A DNA stretch of 64,000 nt, taken from positions 59,900,501 through 59,964,500 of the forward strand of contig CM075672.1 of the NCBI GenBank assembly GCA_037962975.1. The letters are read 5' to 3'. The notes beneath the pieces are model-generated. The model did no database searches, was not told the origin of the DNA, and saw only the letters and a program-made list of their open reading frames with translations. The translations under genes were made by a program, and so were the position numbers. This document shows positions 57,621 to 64,000 of the stretch, one piece after another (positions within the stretch are counted from its first letter, which is position 1; each line of letters begins with the position of its first letter). Source of the DNA: Clitoria ternatea (Eukaryota; Streptophyta; Magnoliopsida; Fabales; Fabaceae).

Positions 57621-58494
57621 ACATGATTGATGTTAATCGCTTATTCTCAAATGATGTACAATGCTTTATGACTAAAGAGGATGAATCATGGCTATGGCAT
57701 AAAAGAATAGCTCATATACATATAGACCATCTAAATAAACTTGTTTCTAAAGATTTAGTGATTGGTTTACCAATGCTAAAATTTGAAAATAAATTTTGTG
57801 ATGCATGTCAAAAGGGAAAACAAGTAAAGGCATCTTTTCAAGCTAACAATATTGTTTCAACTCAAAGGCCTTTACAACTTTTGCATATGGACTTATTTGG
57901 ACCCTCTAAGGTCAAAAGCTTCGGTGGCAATTACTATGGTCTAGTGATTGTAGATGACTATTCTAGATATACATGGACAATGTTTCTTTCTTACAAAAAT
58001 GAATCATACCATGCATTCAAGAAACTAGCCAAAGTTATCCAAAATGAACAAAACTCAAAGATTGCATCCATAAGAACTGATCATGGGGGAGAATTTGAAA
58101 ATCAATCATTTGAAAAATTTTATAAAAAACATGGTATTGAACATAATTTTTCAGCTCCTAGAACTCCACAACAAAATGAAGTGGTTGAAAGGAAAAATAG
58201 ATCTTTAGTGGAGCTTGCTAGAACCATGTTGAATGAAAACAATATTGCTAAGCATTTTGGGCTGATGCAGTAAACACCGCTTGTCATGTTATGAATCGAT
58301 GTTTAATAAAGCCAATTTTGAAGAAAACCCCCCTATGAACTTTACAAAGGTAGAAAACCAAATATTTCTTATTTTCATGTATTTGGATGCAAATGCTTTG
58401 TGCTTAATAATGGAAAGGATAATCTAGGAAAGTTTGATGCAAAATCTGATGAGGCAATCTTTCTTGGATATTCATCATAGAAGAGTCCATTCAT
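57621..58494 (+). pseudogene. Copia integrase
   Basis: GAG-pre-integrase zinc region (WLWHKRIAHIHIDHLNKL, CDACQKGK, 57688-57822) then the core with all three catalytic acids (HMDLFGP, IRTDHGGEF, NEVVERKNRS; 57885-58200). The frame shifts near 58262; the C-terminal part (LYKGRKPNISYFHVFGCKCF, then DEAIFLGYSS) follows. About 20 or more residues usually found between LGYS and SIHVKFDE are missing at about 58480, so a small deletion lies there. Confidence 0.87.
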
Positions 58495-59460
58495 GTGAAA
58501 TTTGATGAAAATGGCCATAATCCTCCAAGAAAGGATGTTGATGATCTTGTAGGTACCTTCCAAGAGTTGAACTTGGATGATAAAGAAGAAGGTAACCAAG
58601 AAGGAGATACAACCCAAAGTGAGGAACTCCAACAAAAAGAATGGATCACATCAAAACATCATCCCATGGACAACATAATAGGTGATATCACTAAAGGTGT
58701 AAGTACTCGACGATCATTTAATACTTGCAATCACTTAGCATTTGTTTCTCAAATTGAACCTAAAACCATTGATGAAGCTATTATTGATGAATATTGGATA
58801 TTGGTCATGCAAGAAGAACTAAATCAATTTGAAAGAAATGAAGTTTGGGAACTAGTGCCAAGACCCAATGATCACCAAATAATAGGAACCAAATGGGTAT
58901 TTAGGAACAAGCTAGATGAAAATGGAGTAATAACAAGAAATAAAGCTAGATTAGTTGCTAAGGGATATAATCAAGAAGAGGGAATAGACTATGAAGAAAC
59001 ATATGCTCTCGTAGCTAGGTTAGAAGCCATTAGGTTATTACTGGCCTTTGCATGTTGTAAAGATTTTAAGCTGTATCAAATGGATGTCAAAAGTGCCTTC
59101 TTAAATGGATACATTCAAGAAGAGGTATATGTTGATCAACCTCTTGGTTTTGAAAACTATCAATTTCCAAATCATGTTTTCAAACTAAAAAAAGCTTTGT
59201 ATGGTTTAAAACAAGATCCAAGAGCTTGGTATGAAAGGTTAAGCAAATTTCTTCTAGAAAATAACTTTGAAAGAGGAAAGGTTGATACAATATTATTCAT
59301 AAAGCACAAAAAGAATGACATACTTTTGGTATAAGTATATATGGATGATATCATATTTGGTGCCACTAATGAATCACTTTGCAAAGAGTTCGCTAAGATA
59401 ATGCAAGATGAATTTGAGATGTCCATGATAGGAGAACTCACATTCTTCCTTGGATTGTAA
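58495..59460 (+). pseudogene. Copia reverse transcriptase
   Basis: EELNQFERNEVWELVPRP, IGTKWVFRNKLDE, ARLVAKGYNQEEGIDYEETYA, YQMDVKSAFLNGYIQEEVYV and LKKALYGLKQ, then the catalytic YMDDIIFG box at 59338-59361. Stops are at 59332-59334 (just before the box) and 59458-59460. Classic copia RT. Confidence 0.9.
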
Positions 59461-60285
59461 ATCAAGCAAACTAGAGAAGTGACATTCATTAGTCAATCCA
59501 AATATTGTAAAGAGTTGCTCAAGAAATTCAACATGGACAAGGCAAACGAGATTGCTACACCTATGAGCATATCATGCTACTTGGACAAAGATGAGAAAGG
59601 AAAAGATGTGGAAATTACCAAATATCAAGGTATGATTGGATCTTTACTCTATCTCACTGCAAGTAGACCGGATATAATGTTTGCGGTTTGTATGTATACT
59701 AGATATCAAGCATGTTCAAAAGAATCTCACCTAAGTGCTGTAAAATGTATAATGAAATATCTTGTTGGAACTCTAAATATAGGTCTTTGGTATCCTAAAG
59801 GTGTTGAATATACTCTTATAGGATATTCTGATGTTGATTTTGCTGGTTGTAAACTTGATTGGAAAAGCACTAGTGGTACATGTCATTTGCTTGGTAGCTC
59901 TCTTGTTTCTTGGCATAGTAAGAAACAAGTAAGTGTTGCATTATCAACAGTTGAGGCAGAATATGTTGCAGCTGGAAGTTGCTCTGCTCAAATCCTTTGG
60001 ATGAGGTAACAACTTCTTGACTTTGGTGTTATATTAGACCATATGCCTCTCAAATGTGATAATACTAGTGCCATTAATATCTCAAAGAATCCTGTCATGC
60101 ACTCAAAGACCAAACATATAGAGATAAGACACTATTTTATTAGAGATCATGTGTTAAAGGGTGATTGTGTGCTTGAACATGTTGAAACTTCTAGACAATT
60201 AGCTGATATATTCACTAAACCACTTGCAAAAGACCAATTCATTAATATAAGGAGAGAATTAGGCATATTAGACATAACCAATTGA
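59461..60285 (+). pseudogene. Copia RNase H
   Basis: YQGMIGSLLYLTASRPDIMF, YSDVDFAGCKLDWKSTSGTC (RNase H Asp present), SWHSKKQVSVALSTVEAEYVAA and KTKHIEIRHYFIRD, HVETSRQLADIFTKPL. One stop at 60007-60009; otherwise open to 60285. Confidence 0.9.
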
Positions 60286-60649
60286 GTTTTATCTTGATTG
60301 ATATTGATGATGTTTGACTTACAATGTGTTTGATGATTAAATGATGTTTGATTAATGAAATAAACATGTTCTAATCCATGAAAATTAAAAGACCTGTCAT
60401 TTCAAATTCTTAAGGGCTTAATCGATTACACCTCGCCTCGTAATCGATTACGAAAGCACCAGGAATGCTACTTTGAAGGCACAATCCGTGTGAGCCTCAT
60501 CCAACCAATCCTAATCATTCTTCTAAACCCTATTTTCACTCCTAAACCCTATAAATACCCCCTCTCTCACTTTTCTCATCTCACATCTCTTCTCCTCTAA
60601 ACTCTCCCAAACCTCTCAAAAATCTTTCAATCCCTTCTTCCTCCTCACC
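60286..60649 (+). promoter_or_regulatory. Putative internal promoter ahead of the extra copia ORF
   Basis: Non-coding gap between pol and the extra ORF. It holds one TAATCGATTA pair (60419 and 60441, exactly 22 bp apart), a TATA box (TATAAATA at 60550-60557) and a long pyrimidine-rich leader up to ATG 60650, exactly 100 bases after the TATA. In the LTR the last palindrome is 119 bp upstream of its TATA; here the distance is 100 bp. No wider similarity to the LTR is visible, so the shared parts are the pair and its placement. Confidence 0.55.
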
Positions 60650-61762
60650 ATGTCTTCTTCAAGAAATGTTAAGAGAGCTAGGTCCTCCATTGCCCAAACT
60701 AATAACCCTCTTGATTTTTCAAGATTCTTCTGAAATCCTAGAGACCTTCATAACTTCATCAAGAAATTTTTGGAGAAGGATATCATCTCCCCTCATTTCA
60801 TTAATGTTCAAATTTTTGATCATCCTAGCTTCACCTTCACTCAATCCCTTCACCACTACAATCTCATTCCTTTTCTTACTCTCAAAGAGGAATTTTACTA
60901 CCCTGAACTTATGAGAGTTTTCTTTTGCAATTTAAGACTTGTTGATGGGGTGCTTAAAGCTAGAGTAAAAAATGTGACTCTAAAAATCACAAATGAGCAA
61001 CTTACTGAGATTACCCAAATTCCTCTCTCCAATGTTAAATTTGTCGGTGGCCATCCGGAAGATGAGTGGGATTTCAATGGCATTGCTGCTCGCCAATCCT
61101 TATGGAAGGCCAACCATTCTCTTAGAAATCATAAACTGGTAGGCCATCTCCCTCTTAACAATCGTCTCCTTCACTTCTTTTTGGTAAAACTTCTGGTCCC
61201 TCGTGGTGGGAACTATGCTTTTGTGGAAGAAGATGATGTGCCTTTGATGTGGGCTATACTGAATCAAAAGGAGATAAATTAGATTCAACTCCTCAAGCTT
61301 CATATGCTCAAGGCCAAGGAGCAACAAAAGCTTCCATATGCTATTCTCCTCACCAAAATCTTCAAAGCTTATGGTGTTGACGTTACCAGGGAACTTCCAG
61401 AAAAGGTATCTACACAAGCTTGCATTAGCACTCACCATCTCACCAAGATGGGAATGGTCAATGTTGCAGGAAGATGGATCTTCAAAAGTTACAGAATTCA
61501 TGGAAGCAGTCCATTTGAAGAAGATCATCCCTTTGATCCTACCTCACCTGTTGCTGACCCTGTTGGTCAAGGAGAATCTTCTGCTCCTCCTGATCCCTTT
61601 TCATCTCTTTATGCTTACCTTGATCGCCGTTTTGAAAGGCTTGAAACTTCTCTTCAAGTACTTCAAACCTCCGAGCAACAACACTTCGAGATGATGGAGC
61701 AGAAATATGATGATCTCTCCAACAAAATCATTGATCTTCACTTTTTTAATCCGGACAATTAA
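60650..61762 (+). pseudogene. Extra 3' ORF of the SIRE-type element (env-position protein)
   Basis: A single frame of 370 codons from ATG 60650 to TAA 61760-61762, with only two stops (TGA 60731-60733, TAG 61280-61282) and no frameshift. The N-terminal half (FINVQIFDHPSFTF, ELMRVFFCNLRLVDG, VTLKITNEQLTEITQIPLS, LVGHLPLNNRLLHFFLVKLL) resembles the putative plant transposon protein family (PF20167-like). The C-terminus is Pro/Ser-rich, then a coiled coil (LDRRFERLETSLQVLQTSEQ). Elements of this lineage carry such an ORF after pol, called env-like by position. No signal peptide or obvious membrane anchor is seen, so an envelope role is not supported. Confidence 0.75.
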
Positions 61763-62117
61763 TGTTTTTGTTATGCTTTATTTCAAATTCTGCATTTATA
61801 TTCTACATTTTAATTCTATACTTTCCCTTCAATGAATGAATGAATTTTACTTTCTTAATCATCTTCTTGGATTGCATTATTTGTTTTTGATGATTACAAA
61901 GAGGGAGAATAATAAGGGTTCATCAAAATAAGAAAATAAGAGTCCATCTATAAAGATTAAAAACAACAAGTAGTTAAACAAGTGATTTAATAATAAGTGG
62001 TTAAAAGGCACAAATTCATGATATGCATAAACTCTTTAAGAAAGGGGGAGAAAACTTTACCTGGGCTAACACCCTCATGAGATGAACATTGTTTATCATC
62101 AACAAAAAGGGGGAGAA
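61763..62117 (+). other. Copia 3' untranslated region and polypurine tract
   Basis: AT-rich, non-coding. Contains three purine-tract-like copies (AAGAGGGAGAATAA at about 61899, AAAGGGGGAGAAAA at about 62042, AAAAAGGGGGAGAA ending at 62117); the last abuts the 3' LTR. Confidence 0.8.
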
Positions 62118-63244
62118 TGTGTTTGAATAATTGTTTCAAGTTATATGGTTTTGATAATGACAAAATAACCATTGCAAAAGACTTTCATGAAGACTCTAAG
62201 TGTCAGAGTATTATGCATAAACTAGTGGAAGGACAAAATTAAGAAAAACAAAGAGCCAATCATCAGACCTGAAAAATACGTATGCTAATCGATTACCAGA
62301 TGGAGTCTAATCGATTACACAGGCTCTGTTTGTCATATAATCGATTACAACATGAAGTCTAATCGATTATACAACCTCTGTCTGTTATATAATCGACTAT
62401 AACAAGAAGCCTAATCGATTACCAAGCTGAGAAAAAGAATGGAAAGCATCAGGTATAACTACTATTAGAAGGCTACACCAATCGATTACCAAGGTTCTGT
62501 GTTGTTACTAATCGATTGTAAGATGAGTAACAATCGATTACAAAGTCCCTGTTTCTTTAGTAATCGATTACATATGTGTTACAATCGATTACCATGCTGC
62601 ATAACAGGAGCAAATACATCCGGTACAAAATACAATCGATTACAAGGGGTGTACAATCGGTTACCAAGGTTCTGTCTCCAAGCTAATCAATTACATGAAA
62701 AACCATAATCGATTATAAGGCCTATTACACTGAAGAAAACGAAGCATAATCGATTACAACTCGAGGTGTAATCGATTACACTAGTAGAAAATATGTCTCG
62801 AAAAGTGTTTTTAGTGGGAAACAGAGACCCATACTCTATGTCAAGCGTGGGGAACAACCTGGAGCTCATTTGCAACGGCTAGAAGCTCTCCAAGGCCTAT
62901 AAATGCATGATTGATTCAAGCTACATAGAAGACATCAAGGAGAAATCATTCCTAGCTTGTATTTGTGTATTGTGAGTTAAATTTTTCTTGTATAGTTTCT
63001 GTTTCTGAAACTTTGAGCTTGTATTTGTATATCCTTACTTCTAGTTAAGAGTTAGAATTTGAGAGAGCTATTCACTTGTATATCTACTCTATTGAGAGAG
63101 TTATTTGCTTGTAAACACAAAACACCAAACATCAAGTTTCACTCTAGTTGTGAGTGGTCATAAAGGTTGGGGTTCAACCTTTGGGTATTGAGAGTTTGAG
63201 AGATTGGGTGGGTTGTCCTTGTGCTAGTGAGGATTGAGTTCTTG
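62118..63244 (+). repeat. Copia 3' LTR, interrupted
   Basis: Matches 54773 onward. TATA box at 62899. Carries a 192-bp segment absent from the 5' LTR. Broken after GAGTTCTTG at 63244 by the next element. Confidence 0.92.
62286..62778. repeat. TAATCGATTA palindrome pairs in the copia 3' LTR (17 copies)
   Basis: Starts at 62286/62308, 62338/62360, 62390/62412, 62479, 62509/62531, 62561/62582, 62633/62654, 62684/62706 and 62747/62769. Pair spacing is 21-22 bp; steps are mostly 51-52 bp, with one of 63. Decayed copies include 62390, 62654 and 62684. Confidence 0.93.
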
Positions 63245-64000
63245 TGTAACATCCCGAATTTTATAAAAATGATTAAATAGGAGGAATAAATATTAAATAA
63301 TTTTAAATGGGTTAATAAGTGTCCCAAAAATATTGAAATAATTAAATTAAGATTTATGAGGATTATTTATAATTTATTGGGGCTTTAAGAGTTAAATTAT
63401 ACCTGGTGAAGATATGGGTGTCAGACCAAGTATCTCCGATTGAGATGTCGTTGGTCAGGGTTGTTAAGAATATTATTGGGAATCCAAATCTATATTCGGA
63501 ATAATTTTTGGATTTAGTATTGAGCCCGAATAGAGACCCTGTAAGTTATAAAATGGAGAAAATTTAAATGATGGGCCAAATTAAAAACTTAATCTCTCAT
63601 TCTCCTCTTACTTCTCACGTTGGCCCTCTTTTCTCCCTTGGCAAACATATTTCATTTCTTCTTCTCCTTCTTCATTTCCTCTTCACTTTTCTCTTCTAAA
63701 ACCTAAGCAAAGCATTGAACCCATCTCCTCCCACCATTTTCGTCTTCTTGGGAGCTTAAAGGAGAAGCTTGTAGCTGGAAATCTCCCCCTCTTCTCCACT
63801 ATTTTCATGTGACCCTTTCCCTCTCTTGGAAGCTCATGGTTGTCTCTTGGTTGAGGTAAGTTCCTCATCATTTTTCATGAGCTTTATGCCCTAGGTTTTG
63901 GGTTTTTGGTATTTAGGGGAGTATTTATTGGATGAGGGTTATTGGGAGAAACATTAGGTATGGAAACCCTAAGGTGGGGTGGCTTAAATGTAAGCTTTTA
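63245..64000 (+). mobile_element. Tekay-like gypsy LTR start, runs off the window
   Basis: TGTAACATCCCGAATTTTAT start; the first about 300 bases match the reverse complement of 5518-5215 closely. Inserted in the copia 3' LTR; left flank TCTTG. The rest of the element, including the right target duplication, is outside the window. Small frames here are LTR sequence. Confidence 0.85.

Larger units (their letters stand above)
54773..63244 (+). mobile_element. SIRE/Maximus-type Ty1/copia element with extra 3' ORF
   Basis: 5' LTR 54773-56143, primer site 56146-56157, gag-pol 56202-60285, extra ORF 60650-61762, purine tract (AAAAAGGGGGAGAA before 62118) and 3' LTR from 62118, cut at 63244 by a Tekay-like LTR. 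The domain order protease-integrase-RT-RNaseH identifies copia; the extra ORF and long 3' region identify the SIRE/Maximus lineage. Left flank is AGAGT; the right flank is outside the window. Confidence 0.9.

Noticed and set aside
60650..61762. Possible captured host gene in the copia element.
   Set aside because: The frame resembles the extra ORF commonly found in SIRE/Maximus elements and a plant transposon protein family, not a recognisable host protein.

Overview
This is a nuclear plant DNA window made almost entirely of nested transposable elements. I found no host gene, rRNA or tRNA. Family content (a Tekay/Del-type chromovirus, an Athila-type element with an extra 3' ORF, a SIRE/Maximus-type Ty1/copia element with an extra 3' ORF, and a CACTA transposon) fits a flowering plant. 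A papilionoid legume is my best guess, by general resemblance only.

Layout. Positions 1-5518 hold two LTR remnants of one Tekay-like family in opposite orientation, their 3' ends abutting near 1465/1466. Positions 5519-8480 hold a decayed gag-like gene (minus) with one intron. From 8481 to beyond the right edge lies an old minus-strand chromovirus (A): 3' LTR scrap 8481-8649, integrase to gag 38935-44734, leader 44735-46239 and 53736-54472, and start of the 5' LTR from 54473. Everything else is inserted into A or into its inserts. An Athila element (B, plus) occupies 8650-38934. Its 5' LTR was split by a Tekay chromovirus (C, minus, 9249-25327, target duplication TTAGT). C's 3' LTR holds a 3.27-kb CACTA derivative (11671-14940, duplication TCC). 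C's 5' LTR holds a solo copia LTR (21971-23719, duplication GATTT). B also carries a solo Athila-type LTR (28320-29901) and a solo copia LTR (33078-34395, duplication GTTTG). A carries a solo Athila-type LTR (42088-43542), a non-autonomous tRNA-Asp-primed element (46240-53730, duplication ACAAA) and a copia element (54773 onward). The copia 3' LTR is cut at 63245 by another Tekay-like LTR that runs off the window.

All coding regions are broken. In C and the copia element every premature stop examined is one C-to-T or G-to-A change from a sense codon, as expected from cytosine methylation and deamination. Several catalytic residues are also lost: A has a changed reverse transcriptase active site and altered integrase residues, and B lacks its integrase core.

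The most interesting signal is not a gene. LTRs of at least four lineages carry arrays of short palindromes in pairs 20-22 bp apart (about two helical turns), and the pairs recur every about 51-52, 63, 72-73 or 82-83 bp (about 5, 6, 7 or 8 turns). The palindrome differs by lineage: TAATCGATTA or GAATCGATTC in copia and one Tekay-like LTR, CGTATGTACG in the non-autonomous element, CACGCTTRAGCGTG in one related solo LTR, and gapped CAACCAC/GTGGTTG or CCACAGGCCGTGG in Athila LTRs. In one LTR family two different palindromes occupy consecutive slots of the same spacing register. Where a TATA box can be seen, the array lies upstream of it. Copies of the same pair also lie inside the elements, upstream of the extra 3' ORF in both copia and Athila, which suggests an LTR-like internal promoter module.
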